Origin: Budorcas taxicolor
Taxonomy: Eukaryota; Chordata; Mammalia; Artiodactyla; Bovidae
Reading direction: 5' to 3'
Length of the DNA: 64,000 bases
NCBI RefSeq assembly: GCF_023091745.1
Contig: NC_068933.1
Coordinates: 21,828,001 to 21,892,000 of the forward strand
The notes beneath the pieces were generated by a model, which was given only the letters and a program-made list of their open reading frames with translations, was not told the origin of the DNA and ran no database searches. Shown here piece after piece: positions 10,953 to 22,698 of this stretch (positions are counted from its first letter, which is position 1; every line of letters starts with the position of its first letter). A program made the translations under genes and the position numbers.

Positions 10953-12319
10953 CAGATGTTGGCAATTTGATATCTAGTTCCTCTGGGTTTTCTAAATCTG
11001 GCTTGTATTTCTGAAAGTATCAGTTCACATACTATTGAAGACTAGCTTGGAGAATTTTGCTAGCATGTGAAATCTGTATAATTTTGCTATAGTTTGAACA
11101 TTCTTTGGCATTGCCCTTCTTTGGGATTGGAATGAAAACTGACTTTTTCTAGTCCTGTGGCCACTGCAGAGTTTTCCAAATTTGCTGGCATATTGGGTGC
11201 AGCACTTTAACAGCACCATCTTTTAGGATTTGAAATAGCTTAGCTGGACTTCCATCACCACCTCTAGCTTTGTTCATAGTGATGCTTCCTAAAGCCCACT
11301 TGACTTTATCCACCAGGATGTCTGGCTGTAGGTGAGTGATCAACCATCATGGTTATCCAGGTGATTAAGATCATTTTTGGATAGTTCTTTTGCATATCCT
11401 TGCTACCTCTTAATATCTTCTGCTTCTGTTAGGTTGGTACCATTTCTGTCCTTTCCTGTGCCCATCTTTATATGAAATGCTCCTTTGGCATCTCTAATTT
11501 TCTTGAAAAGATCTCTAGTCTTTCCCATTCTATTGTTTTCCTCTATTTCTTTGCATTTTTCACTTAGGAACTTTTTTTTTTCCTCCTTGCTATTCTTCAG
11601 AACTCTTCATTCAGATGGTTAAATCTTCCTTTTCTCCTTTGCCTTTCACTTCTCTTCTTTTCTCAGCTATTTGTGAGGCCTCCGCAGACAATTGTTTTAC
11701 CTTTTTGCGTTTCTTTTTACTGGGGATAGTTTCGATCACTGCCTCCTGTACAGTGTTACAGACCTCTGTGTATAGTTCTTCAGGTACTCTGTGTATCAGA
11801 TGTAATCCCTTGAATCTATTTGTCACTTCCACTGTATAATCATCAGGGTTTTGATTTAGGTCATAGCTGAATGGTCTAGTGGTTTTCCCTACTTCAATTT
11901 AACTCTGAATGTTTAAATAAGGTGTTCATGATCTTAGCCACAGTCAGCTCCCGGTCTTGTTTTTCCTGACTCTAAAGAGCCTCTCCATCATTGGCTGCAA
12001 AGAATATAATCAATCTGATTTTGGTATTGACCATCTAGTGATGTCCATGTGTAGAGTCTCCTCTTGTGTTGCTGGAAGAGGGTGTTTGCTATGACCAGTG
12101 TGTTCTCTTGGCAAAACTCTGCTAGCCTTTTTCCTTGCTTCATTTTGTACTCCAAGGCCAAACTTGCCTGTTATTCCAGATATCTCTTAACTTACTACTT
12201 TTGCATTCTAGTCCCCTGTGATGAAAAGGACATATTTTTTTTGGTGTTAGTTCCAGAAGGTCTTGTAAGCCTTCATAGAACAATTCAATTTCAGCTTCTT
12301 CAGCATTAGAGGTTGGGGC

Positions 12320-12679
12320 TTAGACTTTGATTACTATGATATTGAATGATTTACCTTGGAAATGAACCAAGATCTTTCTGCTCTTTTTGAGATTGCATCC
12401 AAGTACTGCATTTTGGTCTCTTTTGTTGACTATGAGGGCTACTCCATTTCTTCTAAGCAGTTCTTGGCCATGGTAGTAGGTATAATGGTCATCTGAATTA
12501 AATTCTCCCATTCTGGTCCATTTTAGTTCACTGATTCCTAAAATGTCAGTGTTTACTCTTGCCATCTCCTGTTTGACCACTTCCAGTTTACCTTGATTCA
12601 TGGACCTAATATTCCAGGTTCCTATGGAATATTGTCCTTTACAGCATGAGAATTTACTTGCACCACCAGACACTTCCAC
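12320..12679 (-). pseudogene. BovB endonuclease domain, N-terminal part
   Basis: A 119-codon open stretch with the hallmarks of an apurinic-type endonuclease: TWNIRSM near residue 23, and ILGISELKWTRMG near residue 47, which holds the metal-binding glutamate. This domain nicks target DNA to start reverse transcription. It is cut off at FNIIVIKV by a stop or frameshift. The other long BovB (47856-51455) retains the same region in more damaged form. Confidence 0.85.
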
Positions 12680-13267
12680 AACTGGGCATTGTTTCCACTT
12701 TGGCTCAGCCTTTTCATTCCTTCTGGTGCTATTTCTCTGCTCTCTCCAGTAACATATTGGGCACCTACTGACCAGGAGAGTTCAGTTTTTAGAATATCTT
12801 TTTACCTTTTCATATTGTTCATGGGGTTCTCAAGGCAAGAAGGCTGAAGTAGTTTGCATTCCCTTCTCCACTGGACCACTTTTTGCAAGAATTCTCCAAC
12901 ATGACTCATTTTTCTTGGGTGGCCCTACATGGCATGGCTCATATTTTCATAGAGTTAGACAAGACTGTGATCCATGTGATCAGCTTGATTAGTTTCCTTT
13001 GGTTGTGGTTTTCATTCTGTCTGCCCTCTAATGGATGAGGATAATACACTGGGAAGCTTCCTGATGGGAGAGGCTGTCTGTGGGGAAAACTGGGTCTTGG
13101 TCTGGTGGGCAAGTCCATGCTCAGTAAATCTTTAATCCAATTTTCTGCTGATGCATGGGGCTGTGTTTCCTTACAGTTTTACCTGTCAGGATATTTCCTT
13201 TCACCTTTACTTTACAGCCATGTAGAACTTATTTCATGCCCTCAAACATCTCAACCTTTTATTCACC

Positions 13268-14663
13268 TCTTCTTGTTGTTTAAAGGTTTAGTCATATCTG
13301 ACTCTTTGCAATCCCATGGACTGCAGCATTCCAAGACTCTCTGTCCTTCACCGTCTCCCAGAATTTGCTCAGACTTATGGCCACTGAGCTGGTATTGGTA
13401 TCCAAACATTTCATCGTATTCCACCCCCTTATCTTCCTGCCCTTAATCTTTCCCAGCATCAGGGTTTTTTTTCCAGTAGTCAGCTCTTCGCAGTATTGGA
13501 GTGGCCAAAGTTGGCTCATTGGAAAAGACTCTGATGCTGGGAGGGATTGGGGGCAGGAGGAGAAGGGGACGACAGAGGATGAGATGGCTGGATGGCATCA
13601 CTGACTCGATGGACGTGAGTCTGAGTGAACTCCGGGAGTTGGTGATGGACAGGGAGGCCTGGCGTGCTGCGATTCATGGGGTCGCAAAGAGTTGGACACA
13701 ACTGAGAGACTGAACTGAACTCAAAGTATTGGAGCTTCATAATCTTTCCAATGAATATTCTGAGTTGATATCCTTTAGGATTGACTAGTTTGATCTTCTT
13801 GCAGTCCAAGAGACTCTCAAGAGTCTTCTCTAACACAGTTCAAACTCATCAATTCTTCAATGCTCAGCCTTCTTTATGGTCCAACTATCACATCCATACA
13901 TGACTACTGGAAAAACCATAATTTTGACTATGTAGAACTTTGTCAGCAAAGTAATGTCCCTGCTTTTTAATATGCTATCTAAGTCTGTCATAGTTTTCCT
14001 TCCAGGGATCAAGTGTTTTCTTTGTTTGTTTGTTTGCTTTGTTTTTAATTTCTTGGCTGCAGTCACTGTCCACAGTGATTTGGAGCCTACGAAAATAAAA
14101 TCTGTCACTGTTTACACTTTTCCCTTTCTATTTGCCATGAGGTGATGGGACTGGATACCATGATCTAAATTTTTTTTTTTAATATTGTTTGAGTTTTAAG
14201 CCAGCTTTTTCATTTTCCTCTTTCATTCTCATCAAGAGACTGTTTAGTTCCTCTTCAATTTCTACCATTAGAGTGGTATAATCTGTATATCTGAGGTTGT
14301 TGATATTTCTCCCAGCAATCTTGATTCCAGCTTGTGAATTATCCAGCCTGGCATTTTGCATGATGTGTTCTGCATAGAATTTAAATAAGCAGGGTGACAA
14401 TATACAGCCTTGTCGTACTCCTCTCCCAATTTTGAACCAATCTGTTGTTTCATGTTCGGTTCTAACTGTTGCTTCTTGTGCTGCCTACAAGTTTCTCATG
14501 TGACAGATAGGATGGTCTGGTGTTCCCATCTCTTTCAGAATTTTCCACAGTTTGTTGTGATCCATACAGTTAAAGGCTTTAGTATAGTCAATGAAGCATA
14601 AATAGAAATTTTGCTGGAATTCCCTTGCTTTCTCCATGATTTAGCAAATATTGGCCATTTCAG
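13268..14663 (-). mobile_element. BovB LINE, 5'-truncated, split by an antisense BovB piece
   Basis: The minus strand starts in the reverse transcriptase (14663) and runs to the 3' end (13268). It is interrupted by the plus-strand fragment at 13512-13721. A TTTG-rich expansion sits at 14014-14046. Active-site boxes have decayed: YADD is YTDY and motif A is FIDYTKAFN. It lies about 100 bases from the 5' end of the preceding BovB, in the same orientation. Confidence 0.92.
13512..13721 (+). mobile_element. Antisense BovB 3' fragment making a hairpin
   Basis: A 210-base copy of the last part of BovB, from GGCTCATTGG to GACTGAACTGAACT, in the opposite orientation to its host BovB. A 6-base direct repeat CAAAGT lies at 13506-13511 and 13722-13727. 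It pairs with 13268-13505, the same BovB segment on the other strand. Confidence 0.9.
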
Positions 14664-17210
14664 TATTATTTAATATTTATAATTCAAATACTTAATATTC
14701 CAGTCTTCTCACTTGATTACTTATTTCTCAGTCTTCATGCCTAGTTCGGGCATCTTGTCTTCTGCAAGCCTTCATTGCCTGGTCTTTGTTGGGTGTCATT
14801 TATCAGCATTTAATTTATTTCTAAACTATCAAATTTAGCAATTCTTTCTTGATTTTGACATAGGCATTAGTTTCTTACTCTTAATAATGCCAGGAATGGT
14901 GTTTAGGATTTTATTTTTTTCAGCATTTATCTGAGAGTCATTCATTCCTGTCAGGTTTCCATTAATATCCATGGGGCATTTCAGTGAAATTGAAAACCTC
15001 AGTGGTTTAATTCCTTCAAGACATCTCTTTTTCACAGACTTTTCTCTTATAAATTACCTGTTTCTGCTCTACTAAGTAAGGGTTCAATCTGACTTATTCA
15101 AAAGACTTTCAATAACATCTTAAAAGAAGGATTTTTTCCGAGTATTTTTTGCAATAATTGTTCACTATAGATTTATGAAATTTCAAATATTATTTGTAAC
15201 TGGCCCAATATTTTAAATGTGTGACATTGAGTCTGGGTGTTTTAAAAAATCTAAAACAAATAAACAGAGAAATGAGATAGATATCCCTGTAATATTGACT
15301 GTCGTTTTTTGTTCTCTTAAATAAACAATAGAGAATGTATTTCTCCTTCAACTCATAATTTCATTTGGTAAAGACACAAATGTATTCATTACAACTCATA
15401 AAATATCAGTACGTCAACCTGACAGAAATTAGAGGTAGGGATTAAAAATTTATTTAAGGCTTTCAAAAAACTTGCTGAAATGAAAACAAGTCTCAGAATG
15501 GCTGTTTTTCTTTATTTAAAAAAAAAGTCAAACTACCTATCATCTTGATTTACTTAGATTCTGTCCTTTTTGTCAAAATTTCTATAAAATTCATTAGAAT
15601 TAGTTATGCTGATATTCTTGGATCTCAGTCAAAAGCAAAAGGACTGTTAGTACTCATTTCTGCATTGCCACAATTGATCCTTATATCTAAAAACTAAGAA
15701 TTTTTTTTGTTTAATGTAAAATAAACAGAAATTTGCATTGGCAAATTGTCTGTGGGGCTAAAATAATGTTAATAAAACTGGCTATGTGAATTTAGCTTTC
15801 AGATTTAACTTTTAGCTTCAGAATTTTTTGAAAAATACAAAGGTGTATCTTTATGCAAGCTCTGCTTTCCCTGGGGCTAAACTTTTTGCTTAAGCCAACA
15901 AAGTAAAACAGAGTTAACCAGAAATTAGAAATAAATGAGCAAGACATAAGATTTGGAATGATTGCCCTAAGTAGATAAAACGGCTGTGTATTGTGGGTAA
16001 TGCATTTTCCTGAACCCACAAAGATGTACACAACATACTTCCTATAATCATTTGCCAATATTTTTCTAGTTATGAAATTAAAAATAATGGTAAATGTTTG
16101 TTCTTAAGATTGTATTTATTTCATTGTAATAACTTTTCTTTCATATTTGATAAATGTTAAGCAGTATTTTATTTTGTCAAACTATCTTGTGACATATTAT
16201 ATCTGTTTTAGCTGAGAGAAAACTGTAAAGCCTAGAAGGGTAGCAGGTAACTTGCCTGAGGTCACAGAGCTAATATAGAGAGAGCCAGAATCGCATCTTC
16301 ATTGTTTCTCATTTCAAAAATTATTAATTTCTTATGTAGTAAACAATAAATAGAAAAAAGGAGAACAAGATAAATAGGATGTTGCCAGATGACAAATACA
16401 GACCATAAATGTTAAAGGATGTGGTTATTCATGACATTAATGCAATTTGAGTTAACAAACATTATTGTGTTACAAAGATTTTGTAAATGTTGTTAGCAAG
16501 GTTACAAGACAGGTCTGATGAGGGAACCATGCCATCTGACACCTTTTGCCCTTTTTTGGACCTAATTCTTTTAACAAAATTTCTTTTTAAAGAGTATTAT
16601 ATATAAAGAACTTAATGACAACTTAAAGCAAATGCAAGAAAATGTTTTCCTATAGTCTCAACAGTTTTGCCTCCTATTGAATTACTGTTTGCTTTCATAT
16701 TAGTCATTTTTATATAATTTAAAGTACTTTATTGTTGTATTTTATTTACCTTTATTCATCATATTTCTATTTCCTCTTTGCAAAGTGCTAAATTATTGTA
16801 AAGCTTTTCTTCACAACTTACTCCAGTACAACCTCATCCTAACTTAACTAACTACATCTACTATGATCCTGTCTTCAAATATGTTCACATTCTAATGGGG
16901 TTAGTACTTCAACTGATGAATTGAGGGGAAGGGGACAAATACAATTCATAATAGCTAGGAACAAATGTTAAATCTAAGTCCATAGTTATCTAAAGCTAGG
17001 AGCAAGAGGAGAATATTTTATGAGGAACTTTGTGAATTCTAGGGGATGTTTGGAAGAGAAAGAGGAAGCAAAGAAGTAATACTCCTGAATTAACTTAATC
17101 ATTGACATTTTGGAGACTCACATTTAGCCTTTTAGAATATAAGCCAATATTTTTCAAAAACCTACTATAGCAATAGTGTGCTACTACCCTTTTTTTGTTG
17201 TCAATGGACT
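14664..17210. other. Unique AT-rich intergenic DNA
   Basis: No gene is supported. It contains one MIR (16215-16305) and, at about 16855-16965, text resembling the end of the same ancient repeat family as 57236-57690 (CACATTCTAATGGGGTTAG, then GGACAAATACAATTCATAA). Confidence 0.6.
16215..16305 (-). mobile_element. MIR SINE fragment
   Basis: GGTAACTTGCCTGAGGTCAC, then AGAGCTAATATAGAGAGAG and CCAGAATCGCATC, is the reverse-complement core of the mammalian MIR SINE. Confidence 0.8.
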
Positions 17211-17495
17211 TTCAGTTCAGTTCAGTTCAGTCGCTCAGTTCTGTCCGACTCTTTGTGACCCCATGAATCGCAGCATGCCAGGCCTCCCTGTCCATCACCA
17301 ACTCCCGGAGTTCACTCAGACTCATGTCCATCGAGTCGATGATGCCATCCAGCCATCTCATCCTCTGTTATCCCCTTCTCCTCCTGCCCCCAATCCCTCC
17401 CAGCATCAGAGTCTTTTCCAATGAGTCAACTCTTCTCATGAGGTGGCCAAAGTACTGGAGTTTCAGCTTCAGCATCATTCCTTCCAAAGAAGCCT
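17211..17495 (-). mobile_element. BovB 3' end fragment
   Basis: The plus strand opens with the short tandem repeats typical of the BovB 3' terminus (TTCAGTTCAGTTCAG), followed by the last 270 bases in reverse complement. It is 5'-truncated at about 17495. Confidence 0.92.
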
Positions 17496-20400
17496 TGGAT
17501 AAAATTCTGCTGGTAACTTCATTTCTTTAGGACCTCAGTATCTTTTGCTAAGTAGTTCAGAATGTTGTGAATTCTTATTTGACCTTTCAAGGTGATGATA
17601 ATTCTGCAACTTTTAATGTCATCTTCAAATATAATGAACCAACTAGGGTTTCATCTATATCATTAATGTGGAGGCTATGTATTATGATCCCCACAATTGA
17701 AACTCAGGGAACTATTATAATACTATTTGCCTTCCAGCAATGGTCAGTTATTGATAGTTAAAGTATATTCTGGGAATAAGCTCCAGCTAGACTTGTGCCC
17801 ACATGTAGTCTGCCTATGTCATGCTCAGACGATGATAAAAAAAAAAAAAAGAAAAACTACGCAGTAAAAACAAGAATAGCATCATACTACATGTATTCTG
17901 CAGGCATGATCATGAGTTTCAGAAAGGCAGAGGCTGTCTGCTTGCTTTCTGAGAAGCCTGTCCTCCGCACTAGGTGGCCATGCATCAAGGAGAAGCTGCT
18001 CCAGTTAATGTCACTGGATGATCCATGACGAGAAAACAGTGATCAGTTATAAAGTCCTCAAAATATGCAATTTAATCAAGACATATTGTACTATGTTAAA
18101 AACACACTTCAATTCTACCGAAAGAACAATAACTTATCTTTAAATTATGGAGCACTTAACAAAGTGAGCAGATTTAAATAGAAATGCATAAAAACTGCAA
18201 CAACAATATTAGTTTAAATGTCAGATAAGGTTGACAAAAGGTCCAATTTTCATGTTTCTTAGACGATAGTATAAAGCAAATTGTTTACACATTTAAAAAA
18301 TTGATTAATACGTAGAAGACACTTGTACACTAAATGAAAACACCTCTAAGTAACAATTTTACATATAAAAGAAGGATGTGTCCCTTTTATGGAATCTCAT
18401 TTTTAGAATTGATGTTAGGAATTTAATTGCTGCTTCCTTACAATTCTTTCTCTTTTATCATAGACCTGCATAGGAAACCGTACTGGCTTTATTTTTCTGT
18501 GTTTTCTGTAAACACTATTATTTATCTCTGTTAACTCCTCTATTATTAATTTTATTTGCAGTCTACTGATTTTATTTTCTATACTGCCAAATAATTTGCA
18601 GCTATTTGGCACAACAGATACTAGAACCCTAAAAAAGTCACTTCTTTGGCTTTAAAAACATTTGTCATTAGAATATTTCTAAGGCTTCAACAGAGGTGAG
18701 CATTCAGTTAACTTTTACTTACTTCCCTAGTGAAATCTGATAGTGTAAGCTACTTAAGAAAATATATTTTTATATATTCATATAAATATATTTTATATTG
18801 TACATCTTTATTGGCCTTTTCAGAAATTAAATATGCATATGTAAAGTTGTTCACAAGTTTGAGGACTCAGAGAGGCACACAGTAACCTGCCATGTAGTAA
18901 ATATTTATTGAATATATATTGGAGAAAAAAAAAAAAGAAAAGAGGAATATACTTTATGTGCTAGAAACTATACTAGGGACTTCTCTGAAAATTGGTGAGG
19001 GTGCATGCCAAATTACAAAAGCAAAAGAACCCCAAATGCAGTGGCCAAATATAACATTTATTTTTCACTCATAGGAAAGTCCAGAAGTGGGTGTTACATG
19101 CTGTCCACGGTGGGGAAATTGTTCTGTTCCTAAGACCATTCAGAACTCAGGTTCTTGTCTTCTTGAACTGCCATTCTTTAAATCATTGACATATTCAGCA
19201 TGAAATCTGTCTGTAAACAAGATGACCACATCCCAACCCCAGCAGAGGAAGAGCAAAGGGCAATCCGCCTCTTCATGGAAATGGGCTGAAAATTGTAAAC
19301 ATCATTTCCATTCATAACCTCATTGCCACATTGGAGGTGCGAAGGAGCTGGCAAAAAGTGTAATCTCTAGCTGAGATTCTATAAAAAGGAAAGAGGAGCA
19401 TACGTTTCGGGTGAAATTTTGAAATCTCTGTCTTTTTCCGTCTATGGTCCCCACGAGGTGAAATCATTGTTTCTATTGTCTCGAGAGAGACAGAGGTCAA
19501 AGGAATCTGTCGTCTTGGCTTGTTACACGCTCAACAGTGGGATGGCCACCTGCTTCTCGGAGTGTTTTACCTCGTGCAAAGTAAAGATGTTCCTTTTAAT
19601 TACAACAATATTCAGATACTCATTCTGTACTTTCTTTTTATTAATTGTGTTTGGTGCAGACTAAGGTGGTCTGAATGTTGCTTCCCAACAAATTAATTCG
19701 CTTCTCAAGCTGGATTTGAATTTCTTTTTTCTTTGCCCTGGTGTTATATTCTTTGTGATGAGTTCGTTGGTTATTTTGCCTTCTTGTGTCTGCATTTTTT
19801 AAATTAAAATAATACTTTATGATAAGACATTGCTAAGTTCAAAGCAACTAAATTGAGTTCTAATAAGGAAGGCCCACGGAGGTAGTTTGAGTTTTGGTGT
19901 GACCCCAGAGAGAACTTCGTCCTCCGAGGTATCAGAAAATCAGGGCCTTTGCAGCATAGGCATAATCTTTCCTCCCTGCTACTGGGGAGATCAAGTAGAT
20001 GCATGGGATTTGCTTGAACACAGGAGAAGGGTGAAGAATTAACTGCTTTTATTTTAGGAATAGACTTAGATAGCTAATGTAAACAATAAAATATTTTATT
20101 AATTAACTTTGTTCAGATTTTTAAAAAATAATTGAAATCAGTAATAGGATAAGTAAGTGTAAGTGATTCCAGTGTATCACTGGCCCCATTGGTCTTCTGG
20201 GATCCTGATGTACATCTTTTACACTCTTTTCGTATAACACTGTGTCTTCCTTAGGGTCACCCGAGGAACTTGCCAACTTTGGACAGTCCCTTTAATTATT
20301 TCCCCATCACTTTCCCACTGGCTTTTAGTGTTTTGTTTTTTTTTTCTTTTTTTAAGAGAGAACCATAAACAGAAACACATGCTCACGCAAAGCCTGATTA

Positions 20401-20799
20401 TTGTTTCTAACTCTGTAAAATTTGTGTGGTCTCTATATTAGGATAGTGCTTTATGTAGACAGTCAGATTTTGTGATGGAAAGAATAAAGCACGTGGGCTT
20501 TTCCAAGCTCTCTGCTAGATTAGAGGGCAAAGAAATATTAATACATAAGAACATAGTCCAGTCCTCAGGAAACTGATGGGAGAGTGTCATGGTGTGAAGT
20601 CCAATGGCCAGTTGTCAGTGGGCATCAGCTGCATCTGATGGTGCTCTCTACCTTTCCTTGGTACGTTTTCTGTTTCTCTTATCAGGACAACACATGCAGT
20701 GCTTTTTTTTTCCTCCCAAATTCGCCTTTTAATCCATTTCAGTCACTTTTGCTAGTTTGTCTTCTTATAAATCTCTTCTCTTTGATGAGTTGAGAGTCC
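17496..20799. other. Unique intergenic DNA with one ancient repeat and a CpG-rich pocket
   Basis: No exon seen. A-rich runs lie at 17838-17857 and 18926-18942. About 18990-19330 looks like an old interspersed repeat (GCAGTGGCCAAATATAAC motif, family not identified). The stretch 19335-19590 has unusually many CpG dinucleotides and is discussed in the findings. Confidence 0.55.
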
Positions 20800-22020
20800 C
20801 CAGATTTCACTTCTCTTTCTGTACAAACTCCTTCAATCACCTCATCTGCTCCTAGATTTCTAAACACCATCTGTGTGATGATTTGGTAGCTCAGAATTTA
20901 TGTCTAGAGACCATATTGTACTGTTGAATTCCAGATTCTTATATCCACATGGACATCTAAGAAACTAATGGGATTTGCACTATTTTCCACAAAATATGTT
21001 CTGACCCAGTCTTCTCCATTTCCATATATCCCTGCTCCATTATTTGATATTTCCAGGCCAAATGTTGAAATTATCTTTGACTCTTCTCTTTTCCTCACCA
21101 TCCCCATTCAATTGGCTAAGACATCCTTTGGGTATATCTTAAAAATATGGTATAGCACAATCTGTCCACTTCTCATGACTGCTATGGTTATTACCCTGGG
21201 TGAACCTCCATCATCTTTTGTCTGAATTACTTCCTAAGCTTCTTAACGATCATGCTCCCCCACTTTCCAAATTCTGCAGTAGTTCCACTTTTTACTGAAT
21301 AAAAGGTATCTTTAATGACTAGAAATCGCTTTATGAGCTGCATGCCCCATCCCCGCCCTTGTTACCCTTCCTTGCTGTTGCTGTAGTTTAGTCACTAAGT
21401 CGTGTCCAGCTATGTGCAGCCACTTGGACTGTAGCCTGTCAGGCTCTTCTGTCCATGGGATTACCCAGGAGTGGGCTGCCATTTCCTTCTCCAGAGGATC
21501 TTTCTGACCCAGGGATGGAACTGACATCTCCTGCACTGGCAGGCAGATTCTTCACTGCTGAGCCACCAGTGTTACCCTTCTGTCTCCTCCGAATATTATC
21601 TATCCTTGTTTCCACCATAACCACTTTGCCCTTCTTGTTATCCTTTGAATATGCCAGGAGAATTCATAATTTGGGGCCTCTGCATTGGCCCTTCTCCCTG
21701 CTGGAATTATCTTCCTTCAGATATATGAATGGGCTCCTCTTGGTAGGGAGGTTACTCTGACAAACCTATTTAAAAATGCAGTGACCTATTCAACATGTCT
21801 TTCAAACTGATGCCCTATTCCTGCTCCATTTCTTTCCTCTGAAGAATTTACATAATGCATCATACAATTTACTTTTTATTATACTTTTTATCTGTCTTCC
21901 ATAATAAAAATGTAGGCTTTGCAAGGATAGATATTTAATCTGCTTTACTGTAAAATTACTTGAAGTACCCAGAACAGTGCCTATCATGTAGTAGCTGCTC
22001 TGTAAATATTTGTTGGGTAT
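20800..22020 (+). mobile_element. L2 LINE 3' half, split by a SINE
   Basis: The segment order follows L2: the TTATATCCACATGGAC region, the GACTCTTCTCTTTTCCTCAC segment, GGGGCCTCTGCATTGGCCC, then the 3' UTR with AGAACAGTGCC and the terminal GTAAATATTTGTTGG. The Bov-tA at 21371-21569 sits inside. It is the longest L2 in the window and is heavily mutated. Confidence 0.75.
21371..21569 (-). mobile_element. Bov-tA SINE inserted in L2
   Basis: The reverse complement gives a SINE head with damaged Pol III boxes and the Bov-A body. An 11-base target-site duplication TGTTACCCTTC lies at 21360-21370 and 21570-21580. Confidence 0.92.
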
Positions 22021-22117
22021 ATGAAATGATATGAAGTTATAATTATTCCCATTTTACTGAAAAACCAGTGAAGTCTCAAAAAGGTCTTCTGCTTTTTTAT
22101 TTGTTAAAGAGAAGCTA

Positions 22118-22690
22118 TATTTTTTATTGGAGTATAATTGCTTTACAATACTGTCTTCATTTCTGCTATGTAACATAGTGAATCTGATGTAAGCATCTAT
22201 CCCCTCCCACTTGAATCTCCTCCCCACCCCGCCTCCCCCCATGCCACCCCTCTAGGTCATCGAAGCACACAGGCTGAGCTCCCTGTGCTCTACAGCAGCT
22301 TCCCGCGAGCTGGTTCACACGTGGCGGTGTATATATGCTAGTGCTACTCTCCCAATTCGTCCCCATCCTTCTCCCCCTGCCCTTGCATGTCCACAAGTTT
22401 CTTCTTTATGTTTCTATTCCTGTCCTGCAAATAAGTTCATCTGTAGCATTTTTCTAGATTCTGTATAAATATATTAATATATGATATTTTTCCCTATTTC
22501 TGGCTTACCTCACTCTGCATGACATACTCGAGGTAATTCACATCACTACAAATGACCCAGTTTCCTTTCTTTTTATGCATGAGTAATATTCCACTGTATA
22601 TATGTGCCACAACTTCTTTATCTGTTCATCTGTTGATGGACATTCAGGTTGCTTCCATGTCCTGACATCATTCAAAAGGATGCATGTACC
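22118..22690 (-). mobile_element. Artiodactyl L1 3' end
   Basis: TTTTTATTGGAGTATAATTG, then the GGTCATCGAAGCACACAGG region, CTGGCTTACCTCACTCTGC and AATATTCCACTGTATATATG, is the reverse complement of the L1 ORF2 end and 3' UTR. It is more diverged than the L1 at 37061-40413. Confidence 0.88.
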
Positions 22691-22698
22691 TCAAAGGG

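Larger units (their letters stand above)
9347..13165 (-). mobile_element. Near-full-length BovB LINE with a nested L1
   Basis: Leaving out the nested L1 (9821-10301), about 3.3 kb of BovB remains, close to the usual 3.2 kb element length. On the minus strand the order is: 5' leader (about 13165-12680), endonuclease (12679 downward), linker, reverse transcriptase with FIDSAKAFD (motif A) and YADD intact, C-terminal region, and the 3' end at 9347. The frame is broken by several frameshifts and stops and by the L1, so no working protein is possible. It is the most complete BovB in the window and, with 47856-51455, one of the two copies that show the 5' leader. Confidence 0.93.
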
